Shown: positions 42,263 through 54,170 of the stretch, piece by piece | Numbering within the stretch: the stretch's first letter is position 1 | Layout: every line of letters starts with the position of its first letter | Assembly (NCBI GenBank): GCA_043228905.1 | Contig: JBHGNT010000003.1 | Location: 9,920,001-9,984,000 of the forward strand | Reading direction: 5' to 3' | Length of the DNA stretch: 64,000 nt | Source of the DNA: Azolla caroliniana | Lineage: Eukaryota; Polypodiophyta | Translations under genes and position numbers: made by a program | The notes under the pieces: model-generated | Database searches by the model: none | Seen by the model: only the letters and a program-made list of their open reading frames with translations | Told to the model about the DNA's origin: nothing

Positions 42263-42772
42263 TCAAGATGGGCGAAAGATATCCACTAAGCCCATCTTGT
42301 CACACAATCTAGAAAGACTTACTGGCCCAAGTCCCTTTGTAAGACAATCTGCTACTTCATCTTCAGTAGAAACATGACTCAATTTTAATATTCCACTATC
42401 AAGCTTCTCCTTGATAAAGAATCTGTTGATTTCAATGTGCTTGGTCCTATCATGTTGTACCAGATTGTTGGCAATGTTGATTGCTGACTTATTGTCACAC
42501 CACAGCTTCATCTGATTTTCTTGATTCATCTTTAGTTCTACTAGGACAGTTCTCAGCCACAATATCTCCGCAACTCCTACAGCAATAGCTCTATATTCTG
42601 CTTCTGCTGTTGACCTTGCTACTACCAACTGTTTCTTACACTTCCAAGAGACCAGAGTGCCCCCAACATACATGTAGTATCCTGATGTGAATTTCCTATC
42701 ATCAGCACAACTAGCCAAGTTAAAATCAAAATAGCCCTCAATGTTAAAATGACCATGTTTTCTAAAGATCAA
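42263..42772 (-). pseudogene. Copia RNase H, open frame
   Basis: A 169-codon open stretch reads GYFDFNLASCADDRKFTSGY (the YSDADWAG block, altered), then STAEAEYRAIAVGVAEILWL, LWCDNKSAINIANN, DRTKHIEINRFFIKEKL and EDEVADCLTKGL. RNase H removes the RNA strand during reverse transcription. It is the best preserved part of this element, but the rest of pol upstream is broken. Confidence 0.75.
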
Positions 42773-42999
42773 TCCCTTCCCAAGGGCACCTTTGAGATAT
42801 CTCAGAATCTGGAAAGATCTAATACATCTTTTCGTTGAGATAGAACAACTCCTTCAGCCCCATGAGCTACCGCAATTCCAAGAAAATATCATTGCAACCC
42901 CAGATCCTTAACCTAAAACTCTTTACCTAGTTGCACCTTCAGTTGGGCAATTTCTCCTTCATTGTTACCCGTGATAATTATATCATCCACATACACAGC

Positions 43000-43560
43000 A
43001 AGTAATGTAATATGCTGCTTTTGTTGTCGGAAAAACACGGTATGGTCGCATTGATCTGCTGGTATCCCATACCCACCATAGCCCTACTTAACCTGTCGAA
43101 CTAGGCTCGAGGAGATTGCTTCAATCCAGAAAGCAACTTCCTTAGTCTGCACACCTTGCCTACTATTTGAATTGTACCAAGACCTAGGGGGATATCCATG
43201 TACACTTCCTCCATCCACTCTCCATGAAGGAATGCATTTTTTACATCTAATTGATGTAATTTCCAATCCTTATTCACTACTAAGGAAAAAAGCGTTCTAA
43301 TAGTGCTCATCTTGCTATGGGTGCAAAAGTCTCATCATAATCAATGCCATATGTATCCCTTAGCCACTAATCATGCCTTGTAACAATCAATTTTGCCCTC
43401 TAGGGTCTATTTTATTGTAAATACTCAACCGACTTCTTTCCTGGTGGTAATGATATAACCTCCCAAGTTTTCTTCTTCTCAAGAGCTCCGAGTTGTTCTT
43501 GCATAGCTGCTTTCCACTTTGGATCTTCTTTAGCAACTTGCCAAAACTTGGGTAAAGTGA
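43000..43560 (-). pseudogene. Copia reverse transcriptase, decayed
   Basis: The clearest block is HQLDVKNAFLHGEWMEEVYM followed by VCRLRKLLSGLKQSPRA (43101-43310); upstream in broken frames lies a KWKAAMQEQLGALEKKKTWE-like stretch (about 43460-43520). Stops and shifts are frequent. The polymerase-site region (about 42980, near atcatccacatacac, reverse of VYVDDI) appears intact at the DNA level. Confidence 0.6.
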
Positions 43561-43800
43561 CAGAGTCTAATGATGCAATGAATGCTCTATGTGTAGTTCA
43601 TATATTAGAATAAGTGTAGTTCATATATTAGAATAAGAGATAAACTGAGCAATATCATGAGGAAAACCATAACGATAAGGAGGGACTCCTAGATTACTAC
43701 AAGAGGTTCTCCTAACCACTATAGGAGAAGGAGAGGAAATCATATCACCTGTGATTTCTAGGTTTGGGAGTTCTAAAGGTATTTCAAAAGTCGAGGCAAG

Positions 43801-44540
43801 TTAGGACATGGGACTTGACGGCACAAGTGGCACTGCAGACGTGTTCATATTTCCTTCCTTTTGCCTCTTCCTCCAGGTATACACCTTTAGCTCCCCCTTA
43901 ACTCGAGTCCCAACACATGCAAGTTCCTCGTCTTCTTTTCCTTCTTCTTCCTCATCTCCTACGCTCACTTGTTTCTCAACTGGTGTAGGGATCAACAGAG
44001 GAATTGGTCCTATTTTTAGCAACCTCTCACCATTATCTCTTTCCCTCATATTTTCAGTCTCAATTAAGTCATCAAACGCTAAAATTACCTCTTGTTTATA
44101 ATATGGCTCCCACTCTAGGAAATGCACATCCATGCTCACAAATAATCTCTTCTCCACTAGACTTCAACAAATGTACCCCTTTTGTGTGGCAGAGTATTCC
44201 ACAAATACACATTTCACAGCTCTAGGATCAAGCTTTCCAATTGATGGTCTACTGTCCTTTACAAAACACACACATCCAAACACCTTCAAAGGAAGGATCC
44301 CAAAGTTATGTCCTTGCAACAACTCACAGGGAGATTTACACTCCATTGATCAATGATGCCATCAAAATTGCCTGTCCCCACAACTGGTTTGGGACATTCA
44401 TAGAAATCATCATGCTTTTTGTTACCTCTAGGAGATGTTTGTTCTTCCTCTCTGCTACTCCATTTTGTGCCGGTGTATATGGGCATGTAGTTTGATGTTG
44501 TATTCCTTGATCTAACAAGTATGCCTATACTCTGTTCCAT
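43801..44540 (-). pseudogene. Copia integrase end and linker, decayed
   Basis: Minus frames give YTPAQNGVAERKNKHLLEV (region of the catalytic Glu, 44336-44518), then PLKVFGCVCFVKD and KGYIC (44164-44346), and an acidic linker (43801-44157). The frame changes between the pieces. Confidence 0.6.
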
Positions 44541-45399
44541 TATTAGACCTCAACACCTTTACTACTGCACCATATTGAGTTTGAACAGCTCTATGAAAAT
44601 CATTAAAGCAAGCAAATACTTCATTCTTATTTTTCATCAAATATAACCAAGTAACATGAGAGAAGCAGTCAATCAGAGAAGCAAATTCACATGCATCACA
44701 AACAAGTTTTGATTTATCAACCTTTTCAAAAAGGTGTGGATACATACGACTCAAAACCCTATAAGAGGTATCTCCCATACGTTGTTGGTAAAGCATCAAC
44801 AAGTCCTCACAACTCATTTTATACCCCCTTACATTTGTTCCCTCTACCATAGATGCTAATGTTGAATCCAGCCCTTCACGATCCAAATACCATAGTCTAT
44901 TATGCCATGTGCTAGTCCCAAGTCTCCGACCTGTCCATTTCTCTTGGAATGTCACCTTGGGAATATCAAAAGAAACAACACATTTTAGTTGGAGTATGAT
45001 AGAACTTATGGATAATAGGTTTACTAGGAAAGAAGGAGCATGCAACACATTAGACAATGTCACAAAGTCGGTACATTTCACTGTACCTATACCAACTAAA
45101 GGTTGTGTTGTATCGTCAACAGTTTGAATGCTCTCCGGTATTGCTAAGTGAGTATATGCCGAGAACTTGCTAGCATTACCCATCACATGCCTAGATGCAC
45201 CAAAATCAATTATCCATTCTGGCATAGAGGCAACCGCAAGAGTATGTGTGTTAGTAGTACCTTTGGCGGAATAAGCATAGGTAGCAACATTATCCCTTTG
45301 CATGATTGCGGCTCTTTGCTTCCTCCAAAGTTTTTCTAAGAGAGCTTGATCCTCTTTGGTGAACAGCACCTTAGCTCCATCCTCTTGTTGAACTACCAT
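44512..45399 (-). pseudogene. Copia protease to integrase, internal loss
   Basis: A 295-codon frame has EWIIDFGASRHVMGN, in which the protease triad D-S/T-G is D-F-G, then ALLEKLWRK before it and NRLWYLDREGL, LVCDACEFAS (zinc-binding part) and LRSNNGTEYR (second catalytic Asp replaced by Asn). Part of the integrase between the zinc region and SHVTWLYLMKNK is missing. Upstream DNA (45400-45480) codes a Gly/Arg-rich gag end. Neither enzyme could work. Confidence 0.65.
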
Positions 45400-45806
45400 C
45401 AGGTTTGCCGAGTGACCTCCTCTTCCACCTCTTCGGCCCCCACAACCGCGACCTTTAGTTTGTTCACATCCTCCATATTCCAGAAGTCAAGGTGGTGATT
45501 GTGTTCCCGTCACACCACCAGACGCTACAATCTCAGCCTACTTCATGTATTTTACCAATGTTTTCAACTGATCCTCATTCAAATTTGACAACACCTCATG
45601 CATCTTCCCAACCTAGACTATCTCTTCTCTCCTCTTCTGACTTCTTTTCTGAAGTCACCTCTCATTCACATAGCATTGTCATCCTAGGAGACGCCTCCAT
45701 TTCATCTCTTGGATGTTAGGACTGTGTTGTTCCGTTCACTGTTACACTAGCAGAGGGGCGGATCTAGGGTTTGGCAGAGGGGAGGATCTAGGCTCTGATA
45801 CCATAT

Positions 45807-45910
45807 TGAAAAATGAGAAAAACGCCTTTATTCTCAAGAATATACATATATGTCACAACAGGAGAGAGAAAACACACAGATCACTTTTTACATGAGGAGA
45901 AGGTTCCCAC
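45807..45910 (-). repeat. Truncated 5' LTR of the decayed Copia
   Basis: It matches 42088-42190 closely (ttattctcaagaatatacat, acatgaggagaaggttcc) and then diverges. Directly beyond it, cccacaaatcaggtaagatc and cccacaaatcaagtaagatc form a 37-bp local repeat. Confidence 0.65.
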
Positions 45911-46988
45911 AAATCAGGTAAGATCATTAACCAATGTTTCCCACAAATCAAGTAAGATCATTAACAAGAAGATGGCCTTAAGCTTATCATCGAAGGGAGG
46001 TAATTCATAGTCCTGCAATTGTGAGAGCGTATTGGGCTAGGGATATCAACTCTAGCAGATACTTTTATATTGCCAAGACCTTTGTAAATACCTTATACAA
46101 CCCACCCATCAAAAAATAGCTCACCATTGATGAAATGACTAGAGTGATGCCATCTTTGTGACTAATATTCCAAGCTTGAGACATACAGCCAGAATCCCAA
46201 CACTTGAACATTAAAGCCAGAGCCCCCTTCAAAAGGTTGGAATATCGCTTAAAAACTCATTTGTCAAGCAATCCCATGCAAGGTTCTTACCACTAGGAAG
46301 ATGCTTTAAAATTATGTCCACCTCTATGAGATCCATGTACAATACATCCAACCATATCGTGAAACTTGTGGCATGCTCTAATTCTCTCATTAGTCAAGAA
46401 TAATTAAAGACCAAGCAACTCCTTAAGGTAATGAATACATATTGCAATTATTGTAGACAAATCCATTATAAATTCCTCCTATTGTTTTACGTGTATCACA
46501 TTAGTGAAGCATATGTAGGATGTATATGCTATAGAGAGTGGATAGGCTAAATCCTAATTTACCCAAGAGACAATTGATGTGTATAGTTGTGAAGTATAAA
46601 TGGCAAGGTGTATAGACATGGATCTGTCTCTCACCTTTGCAAAGAGGTGATCGAGTGGACTGGTGCCCTTTCTTCCTTAATTTCCTCTTTCATTTTGCTT
46701 AACGTTAATTAAGATTCTAACAATTGGTATCATAGCTTTGCCACACTATAAGAGTCTCTACCTCAAAACAATAAAGAAAAGAGATGCCCCTTCATGAAGG
46801 TAGCTAGCCTTCATATATAGGCTCATACCTTAGGCCCTTGTGTGTGTTTCCCACTTGGTTGCTTTTTTCATAAATAGTAGCCACGTGATGAAACACTCTA
46901 AAGATATCTCTCACTGTGGGATTGAGATAACTCAATCCTCACCTTTCATCTTTACAAATTAGCCCACAATGCTCGTAACAAGAATTGT
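45911..46988. other. Intergenic with an old Copia-like LTR end
   Basis: Mostly nothing recognisable. At 46715-46736 ttctaaca followed by attggtatcatagc looks like an LTR end and a mutated initiator-tRNA primer site (TGGTATCATAGC), in plus orientation. No gag frame follows. Confidence 0.35.
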
Positions 46989-47160
46989 GTGACACAAGAA
47001 GAAAAATTCCCAGAGTGTGAAGATTTCCCTACGAGCTGGACAGAACATGCTATTGTGCCAATCTTCAAGAGCAAAGACACTCAATTATGCCGAGCAATAA
47101 CCCTAAACTCTCTGGAGGGACTAAAAAGGCATTGGAAGACCTTTAAATCATATGTACAGA
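46989..47160 (+). pseudogene. LINE pol scrap (start of reverse transcriptase)
   Basis: The frame reads ECEDFPTSWTEHAIVPIFKS then KDTQ. FPxSWTEHxIVPIFKSGD is the usual start of a plant LINE reverse transcriptase. The next residues expected (NYRTI) are only partly matched (CRAITLNSL), and the frame decays. Confidence 0.55.
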
Positions 47161-47893
47161 CAAATGATTGTCAGTAAACCTAAATAACAATGGTGTTTAA
47201 CATCCCTCAGGCATGGGAGACAGATCCAGAATTCTTCTTGGGAGAGGAAAAAGTTGGCATACACATTATCCTACACATAACTAGGAGTAATATGCATAGG
47301 ACCTCAGTTCTCCATATGTGAAGCTGCCTATGCTCAACTTTTTTGTGGATATGCAGCCTTTGGTGCACTCAAAAGACAATGTGCACAAATAAGATTCCAA
47401 GAGCCACCAACTAACTTGTGACTATTTAGTATGCTTGTCACACACACTCTTCTCCATGGAGTAGAAGCTTAAGGACCTAGTCTTCACAGGGCGAATCAAT
47501 GGAAAGATTTGGAGAGACCATTACTGTCTCCAAATAATTAATTATCAACCCAACCAAACACAAAAACCATATCTGGCCACCAGCATTTGTGTTCACGTGC
47601 ATGAACATCACCACCTTGACACACTTACCTATCAGAGAGTAAGCAAAACATTGATGCCCAATCAAAAGGCAAAGAAATAGTTGTGATCCATGAATGCACA
47701 ATATTATTGATCGTTGGTACCCAATAGGCATACAGCGACATGTAGAGGAGATGCAATAGAGCAAAAAAGTAGCTTCGAATCTCTGTCTCTGCGTGCATCC
47801 ATCGTGAAAGCAAAGCAAAGGCTTCTTATCTATCTGATAAGCTATGAGAAGCAGAGATAAAATGAGATTGATTAACATTATCCAGTAGACATA

Positions 47894-47925
<32 letters not shown>

Positions 47926-48319
47926 CGAACAATAAAATTAACTTCGAGTTTTCTCTAGGAAGATGGTTGATCGATGACTAGGCTGACATACCTGCAAAGA
48001 TGAAAGGCAAGCGGTCGACTTGAGAACAGGGAGGAAGAACTACGAAGGGGGATCGCTGTTGGAGAAGAAGGTTGAATCTGAGTGGAGGTGTGCGCAATGT
48101 TCCTTCCTTCAGTTGAAGATCCGGCCTTCTCTGCTCTCTCTGTCGGTCTGTTTGTTTGATCGCTTTTGGCAGGCGACGTGAGGGAGTGAGGTAGGTCAGG
48201 CGCTGCCCCCACCCATCGCCATCGCCATCGCCATCGCCAGACTGCTTTTGCTTGCTTTCTTACTTACACATGTGACATATCATAGATTCATATGAAAAGA
48301 AAAAGAAAAAGAAAATAGA

Positions 48320-48350
<31 letters not shown>

Positions 48351-48812
48351 CTTCTTCTTCCTTGAGGAGTGTTTGTGTGTGTGTGTGTGTGTGTGTGTGG
48401 TGACCAAAAATGACCTGACCTCCCCAAATGACTTGATGATCTCAGACACAGTCTACAAAATGTTCGTTCGAAGACCCTCTCTCTCAGAATGTTCCAAGAC
48501 TCTCTCTCTCACAATATTACATATGGAGCAGTTACAAAAAATGATCAAAGTTCTGAGACACATATTAGGGAGATCATAAGTTCAAGTCATATTAGGGAGG
48601 TCACCAAGTCTTAGTCCCAATCCCAAAAGGGGTGTCGCCATCGTATGTCCCAACCCTGTCCCAATGGGTAGTCTGAAGGGACAACCCAATGTCTAGCCAC
48701 CAAACAACTAGTCCCAACATCCACTTTTGGCCTTATATAAGGAGGATCATTTCCTCATTATGGTCATTCCAAAATTCTTAGATCCACTTGTATTGCTCAA
48801 GGAGTGTGGAAT
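47161..48812. other. Intergenic region with microsatellites
   Basis: No gene is certain. A minus-strand open stretch at 47955-48212 is Ser/Pro-rich without known motifs; it could be a 5' exon or nothing. Simple repeats: (GA)n at about 47900-47926, CGCCAT units at 48213-48238, (CTT)13 at 48321-48360 and (GT)n at 48373-48399. Confidence 0.5.
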
Positions 48813-49110
48813 TGTTGAGAATGAAGCTCAACTTGGTCTAGTGTGTGAACTCACCTTGAGAGTGAATAGACACTCCAACAATCAAGAGTCACCATTATGT
48901 CACCACTTTGTATTCTAGCATTTAGTATGAGTCATAGAATCATATTCTATGACACATAACTTATGAGCTTTCACATTCCCCATGCTCCATGAGTCTTGTA
49001 GTTAATGAAGAGAGGGTGACTATATAAAGCACCCTCCTCCCACCTTGTATAATGTTGAGTCTTTCTCCTTTGTTTATATACTTTACCTTGTGTATTCTCT
49101 GTGTCTTACT

Positions 49111-49180
<70 letters not shown>

Positions 49181-49237
49181 CATACACACAGTTCATATCT
49201 ATCCCGCTGCATAGAATCCATCTCTTGATTCTTTACA
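48813..49237 (+). repeat. 5' LTR of the third family A Copia
   Basis: It starts tgttgagaatgaagctcaac and ends gattctttaca (425 bp). A TATA-like ctatataaagc lies near 49020. A long (TC)n run (49113-49176) lies in the leader part, which is a short CT stretch in the other two family A LTRs. Confidence 0.85.
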
Positions 49238-49387
49238 TGGTATCAGAGCGACTTGGTAGCTCGATCTAGCCCATCCGCGTGCGCTGTGTCCTACGTTGAC
49301 GACCAAGAACCAGCTCATCGCTATCGTAGCTTCGCTACATAGCTCGCATTCGAAGAGAGAAGAAGAAGAAGAAGAAGAATCAACATA

Positions 49388-51069
49388 ATGAATACTCAAA
49401 TGGGGAGCGCTCTCCCTACCGAGAAGTTAGATCGAAACAACTTCGCATCTTGGGAGTACAAGATGCAACAATACCTTGTCGGACAAGGCTATTGGAGCTA
49501 CATCAAAGGAGCACACGAAGACCGACCCGTCGACACGGCTCCCGGATACGCGACATGGGAGCAAGCCGCAAGCCGCGTGATGTATTGCTTGACGACATGC
49601 GTTCACGATCACATGCTCGGCTACATGGGAGCTTCCACTCTGGCCGGAGCCATCAAAACACAACCGAATGCAGATATTGCGGAAAACTTGGCCACCACGA
49701 AGAAGAGTGCCAAAAGAAGATGTGTGAATCAGTTTCCACAAGCCGACAACTTACGAATTACGCACACAATTCCGACTACGAAGAGTATAGCGGAATGTAC
49801 GGGCACAACTCCGACTACGAAGATCGTGGCGGAATGTATGCACACAACTCCGACCTTGGTGGAATGTTCATGATGAAACATAGAGCAAACTCTATGTCGG
49901 CCTCTACCTCAACTAGTGCCCTCAATCCGGAGGACGTATGGTTTGTTGACTCCGGAGCCTCAAACCATATGACATCTCATAAAGAATGGTTTCTTGAACT
50001 TCGAGAGCCGGAGCGACCCGGTTATGTTGAAACCGAAGATGACACTACACACCCGATTCGGCACATCGGCAATTTTCCGTTCGGCGAAAGAGGTAAGCAA
50101 ACATACATTAAAAATGTCTTGCATGTTCCCACCATCATGAAGAATTTGGTCTCGGTCGGCCAAATGGTTGAGCAAGGGATGCAAGTACGATTCGACCAAG
50201 AAGGATGCTTCATCGAAAAAGAGGGCCGAATCATCGTGCGCAGAAGAAGAGAGGGCCAGATGTTCATTCTCGATTCACACGAGATGAAATCCGCCATGTT
50301 CGCAAAAAGCACGAAAGCCGACTCCGACATAGAGATATGGCACAAGCGAATCGTCCACATTAATCTCAACAAACTTAGAGCAATGAAATTGAAAGGAGTC
50401 GTCATCGGACTCCCGACATTCAAAGAGAAGGAGATTGAAGGTGTATGCGAAGTGTGCCAATTTGGCAAGCAACACCGACACCCATTCCCGAAAGAGCGGA
50501 ACGTGAGCAAAGGTCTACTCGACATAGTCCATTCCGACGTATGGGGACCGGCGCAGACGGCTACATTCGGCGGATGTCGATACTACGTGCTCTTCATCAA
50601 CGACTTCTCCAAGCACACGTGGCTCTATCCGATGCGGCAAAAGAGTGAAGTGTTCGGACACTTCCAAAGATTTAAAAACGAAATCGAAAAAGCCATTGGT
50701 CGTCATGTACGATGCCTTCGATTGGATGGCGGCAAGGAGTACTTCTTGGATGATTTCACGGCGTATCTCCGAAAGGAAGGAATTCGGCGAGAATTCACTT
50801 GTCGACACACTCCGCAACAAAACAAAGTAGCCGAGTACAAAAATCGGCACATCCTCGAAGTAGCGTGGGCCATGATGAACGAGAAGCACATGCCCAAGTC
50901 ATATTGGGCTGAAGCTGCAAATACGGTCGTCTACCTAATGAACCGGTGCACAACATTCGGAGTGCACGAGGTCACTCCGCACGAGAAGTTCTTCGGAAAG
51001 AAGTCGGACCTATCGCATGTTCGGATATTCAGCTCCATTGCGTACGTACACATCTTTGACGAAAAGCGT
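49388..51069 (+). pseudogene. gag-protease-integrase of family A Copia, frameshifted
   Basis: From ATG 49388 the frame reads MNTQMGSALPTEKLDRNN and DHMLGYMG; then most of gag is deleted (about 49630), and the zinc knuckle CRYCGKLGHHEEEC lies in another frame. That second frame stays open through the protease (DVWFVDSGASNHMTSH), the integrase zinc part (EVCQFGKQHR), DIVHSDVWGPA (first Asp), LRLDGGKEYF (second Asp) and PQQNKVAEYKN (Glu kept, usual NGVAER altered). It stops at the Gypsy insertion, after YVHIFDEKR. Confidence 0.8.
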
Positions 51070-51958
51070 TGTCGTAGTGTAGGTTGCACACTATGTGGAA
51101 ATTATATTTTTGTCCCTCCGGATAGAGAATGGAGTGCTCGGTGAGAACCGGAAGAAAACGGCATACCGGCAAGGAGGGAAAACGGCATACCGGCAAGAAG
51201 GAAGAAAACGGCATACCGGCAAGGAGGGAAAACGGCATACCGGCAAGGAGGAAAAAACGGCATACCGGCAAGGAAGAAAACGGCATACCGGCAAGGAAGA
51301 GCCGGATAAAGAGACATAAATGTAAAAAGAAAGGAAATACTCACTACTGCGCAGGGCGTGATTCGAACTCTGCACCTCCACGTTGACAAACCCCAACCTT
51401 ACCATTACATTAACTTATCTTAAGTGTTTTAAATATAGATTTAATACGTATAAGACCTTTATTTATGCATACCTTTATTAAAAGGTAAATCGTGTATTTT
51501 TTTAATATATGAAAAAGAAAAACGCGAGACACTAAAAATAACTCATGCACATCTAGCGTGCATGAGCCCTATACTTAGGAAATAAAAAAGCATCACATGC
51601 ACATTTAGTGGACATGAACACTAAAAAAAAAAAAAAAAAAAAAAGCATGAAGCCATGCTTAGCTCTTCCTTCCTTATATAAGGAGGAGAGAAATATGTAA
51701 AGGGTTGTTGATTATTTGGATTAAGTATTAATTAATACAAAAATTATTCGTGGGATTCACGATTTATACGTCTACTTCTCTCTTAACACCCTAAGTACCA
51801 ATTAATATAGTATACTCGTGTGATTCACGAGTTTCTTATCTTTCTCTTCGTTATTTATTCATAATTAATCTCTATCTCACGAGCTTCTTTCTCCTAGTCC
51901 AAGACCTCTGTGGTTCCCACCCGACTCACGCAACGATCCGGAGCCGAAAGGCACGACA
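51070..51958 (+). repeat. 5' LTR of the intact Gypsy, with primer-binding site
   Basis: It starts tgtcgtagtgtagg and ends ggcacgaca (889 bp). A TATA box (cttatataagg) lies at about 51674. The primer-binding site tggtgaacccgacgtga (51963-51979) follows four bases later and appears fully complementary to the 3' end of plant tRNA-Trp, as I remember that tRNA. Confidence 0.92.
51154..51302 (+). repeat. About 24-bp tandem repeat in the LTR (six units)
   Basis: The unit aaaacggcataccggcaagg plus ag/agga/aaga spacers occurs six times near the LTR start, well upstream of the TATA box, so in U3. The same array is at 57710-57858 in the 3' LTR. Such U3 repeats often bind transcription factors in other LTR elements; here that is a guess. 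Confidence 0.9.
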
Positions 51959-51996
51959 CAGTTGGTGAACCCGACGTGAAGACGGGTGGCAAGGAG

Positions 51997-54036
51997 ATGG
52001 AGGCTCAACAAGCTAACAATATGATGGCGATGTTCGAACGGATGCTTCAAGAACAACGCACGATGTCGGAGATTTCGGCATCAGTAGAGCGGCTCGTGCA
52101 ACGCAACGGGCAATTTAATGGTAAGGATGTGTCGCGATATTTGCAGGACTACAAGGCGGAGATGCTCCGGTGCCGGGCTTCGGAAGGACTGCAAGTGACA
52201 TCCTTTAACCGGGTGGCGACCGACGGGCTTCAAGGGAGTATCCACGGGTTGCAACAACAAAATCCGACGTGGGAAGCATTCGAAGGGGCGTTAAAGACCA
52301 CGTTTGCCATCGAGGACTCCTCCAAGGCAACGCGGAGGGGATTCGAGGATTGGGTGGAAACGTCAGGTAAGGGGCTGAAGGTCCTCGAAGTGTTTTCGAC
52401 ATTCGAAAGTCGGTTCGGGAGGTTGTCCACGAGAGATCAAACTATTCTTGCACCGGACAAAGTCATCATGTTTTTGCGAGTTGTGGACGTCCGGGACCGG
52501 AAAGATCTCGGAGTGCTTCTTGAGGACACGACCACCGAAAGCGGCCTCACCGAAACATGGGAAAGCGTGCGGGATATCGTCGCGCGGTACACGAAGAGGG
52601 GGCAATGGCTTGCCAACGAAGAAAAGAGGGTTTCGGAACCGATTCCGAAACCGAGAACGGGACTGGAAGACCATCAACCGAGGGCTCGGGAGATTACGGC
52701 CGAGAAGGGAGTCGACGCGTCTACGGTGGAGCAGCTGCTGAAGGAGATGGAGAATCTAAAGATCGCGATGGTGAAGAAGTCGGATGATCGCCCCACAAGC
52801 TCCAAATATACGGATCGACGGTGCATATGGTGCGATAGCGCCGAACACGATCGGAGGGATTGCGACGACCATAAGGAGGCGCTACGACGGGATCTCATCT
52901 ACTACGAGGGAAACCGGATTCATTCGATGGACTCTCGAAAGCCACTCCGACCGAACTTCCGGAAAGGCGGCATGAAGAAGGTGCTCGAGGAGGAGTTAGC
53001 GGCAAGAAGCAACTATGCGACAACCGCGGGAATATGTGTCGGGGAGTCAACGGGAGCGAAGGCGTCTTTCTGGCCGGAGGTGCTAGGAAACACCGAGAAA
53101 ACCGACTCCAACGATATCCGAAACACCGCGGAAGGCGTCCGGGAAGCTACGGGATGGGAGTGCCCTGTCGACAAGAATAGCATATACGCCCTGTGTCAAT
53201 TACATGAGGTGTATGTGGACGAGAAACGACGGCGCACGGAGGATGCGGCCGGACCATCGAAGATACCGGAAAGCTGGAACTCCGGAGGTAAGGGAAAAGA
53301 AAAGGCGACTCCGGCATTCAAGCTCGCCTCGGACATAGAACAACAAACTGACTTGAAAAGAGTGTTCGAGGAAAGAATCTTGGATAGCCGGGTAGATTTT
53401 TCGCTGCGGGAACTACTCGGAATAGCGAAGAAGGAGTTTCACGATCTTCTCGTGGATCTCGTGAAAAGGAAGAGACAAAGTACGGAGGAAAATGCTCCAA
53501 GGGTGAATGCAAATACCGTTTCAATGAACGACACCGAAGTGGAAGGCGAAATTCCGAACTCCCACTATACAAGGCCACACTGGGCACGTGCGACTACGGA
53601 GACTCCGGTCCGAATCGGCAACATCAAAGAACCCGTGCTAGCATTGATTGATCACGGATCGGAGATCAACTTGATGTCCAAGGAGTTCTACCGAAAGGGG
53701 AAGTGGCCTATAAACACCAACCATGGATGGAAGATTCGGGCAGCCACGAAAACGACAGAAGACCTATTTGCGGCTTGTCCGGATGTGACGGTAAAGATCG
53801 GGGATGTCGAAATTGACCAAAATTTCTTTGTGCAGGATGAGGTTTCACATTCTGTCATCCTCGGCCAACCCTTTATCACGGCTTCACGGATGGAGACGAA
53901 GGTGCTCGATAGTGGTGCGGCTTTTGCGCGAATTCGGAGCCAAAACGGAGGGAAATCCGTCCAATTCCTAACGGTGCCGGCAAATCACGAAAGGAACAAG
54001 AGGGAACTCTTGTCCCAAGTGAGAATGGATTTTTAA
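51997..54036 (+). CDS. Gypsy Gag-protease, 679 residues
   Basis: ATG 51997 is the first start after the primer site. The capsid part has NGQFNGKDVSRYLQDYKAEM and TWEAFEGALKTTF. A CCHC knuckle CIWCDSAEHDRRDC starts at Cys276. A conserved stretch follows (YYEGNRIHSMDS, LRPNFRKGGMKKVLEE), and then an aspartic protease with ALIDHGSEINLMS (Asp552; His replaces the usual Thr/Ser of DTG) and HSVILGQPFI. Gag forms the particle and the protease processes the polyproteins. The frame ends TAA at 54034, before pol, which lies in the -1 frame. Confidence 0.88.
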   Translation: MEAQQANNMMAMFERMLQEQRTMSEISASVERLVQRNGQFNGKDVSRYLQDYKAEMLRCRASEGLQVTSFNRVATDGLQGSIHGLQQQNPTWEAFEGALKTTFAIEDSSKATRRGFEDWVETSGKGLKVLEVFSTFESRFGRLSTRDQTILAPDKVIMFLRVVDVRDRKDLGVLLEDTTTESGLTETWESVRDIVARYTKRGQWLANEEKRVSEPIPKPRTGLEDHQPRAREITAEKGVDASTVEQLLKEMENLKIAMVKKSDDRPTSSKYTDRRCIWCDSAEHDRRDCDDHKEALRRDLIYYEGNRIHSMDSRKPLRPNFRKGGMKKVLEEELAARSNYATTAGICVGESTGAKASFWPEVLGNTEKTDSNDIRNTAEGVREATGWECPVDKNSIYALCQLHEVYVDEKRRRTEDAAGPSKIPESWNSGGKGKEKATPAFKLASDIEQQTDLKRVFEERILDSRVDFSLRELLGIAKKEFHDLLVDLVKRKRQSTEENAPRVNANTVSMNDTEVEGEIPNSHYTRPHWARATTETPVRIGNIKEPVLALIDHGSEINLMSKEFYRKGKWPINTNHGWKIRAATKTTEDLFAACPDVTVKIGDVEIDQNFFVQDEVSHSVILGQPFITASRMETKVLDSGAAFARIRSQNGGKSVQFLTVPANHERNKRELLSQVRMDF

Positions 54037-54170
54037 AGCGGACTGTTGCGGAGTGGGGAAGTGATAGTCCGAGAAGCCCTGATACCCCACACAGGAAGAA
54101 AACTCTCGGAGCAAAACAAGTACGAATCGGGCCGGATGGGGCATCTACGTACACGGTCGTAACCGGAGGA

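Larger units (their letters stand above)
42088..45910 (-). mobile_element. Decayed Copia element in minus orientation
   Basis: The 3' LTR is at 42088-42256 and a truncated 5' LTR at 45807-45910. They share gaatatacatatatgtcac and cactttttacatgaggagaa. In between, on the minus strand, are gag end, protease, integrase pieces, reverse transcriptase pieces and RNase H, all with breaks. The primer site (tctgatacca, 45795-45804, reverse of TGGTATCAGA) is present. The 5' LTR loses similarity after about 45906, next to a 37-bp local repeat (45907-45975). Confidence 0.75.

Noticed and set aside
47955-48212. Minus-strand Ser/Pro-rich frame as a gene
   Set aside because: No motif, no neighbours in phase and low-complexity surroundings; possible 5' exon only.
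51154-51302. CRISPR-like array in the LTR and the overlapping short frames on both strands
   Set aside because: The units are nearly contiguous with no unique spacers, and the frames are a by-product of the repeat.
51910-51996. Upstream extension of the Gypsy gag start
   Set aside because: The frame is open into the LTR and primer site, but those bases are needed as LTR end and primer-binding site; ATG 51997 is the natural start.
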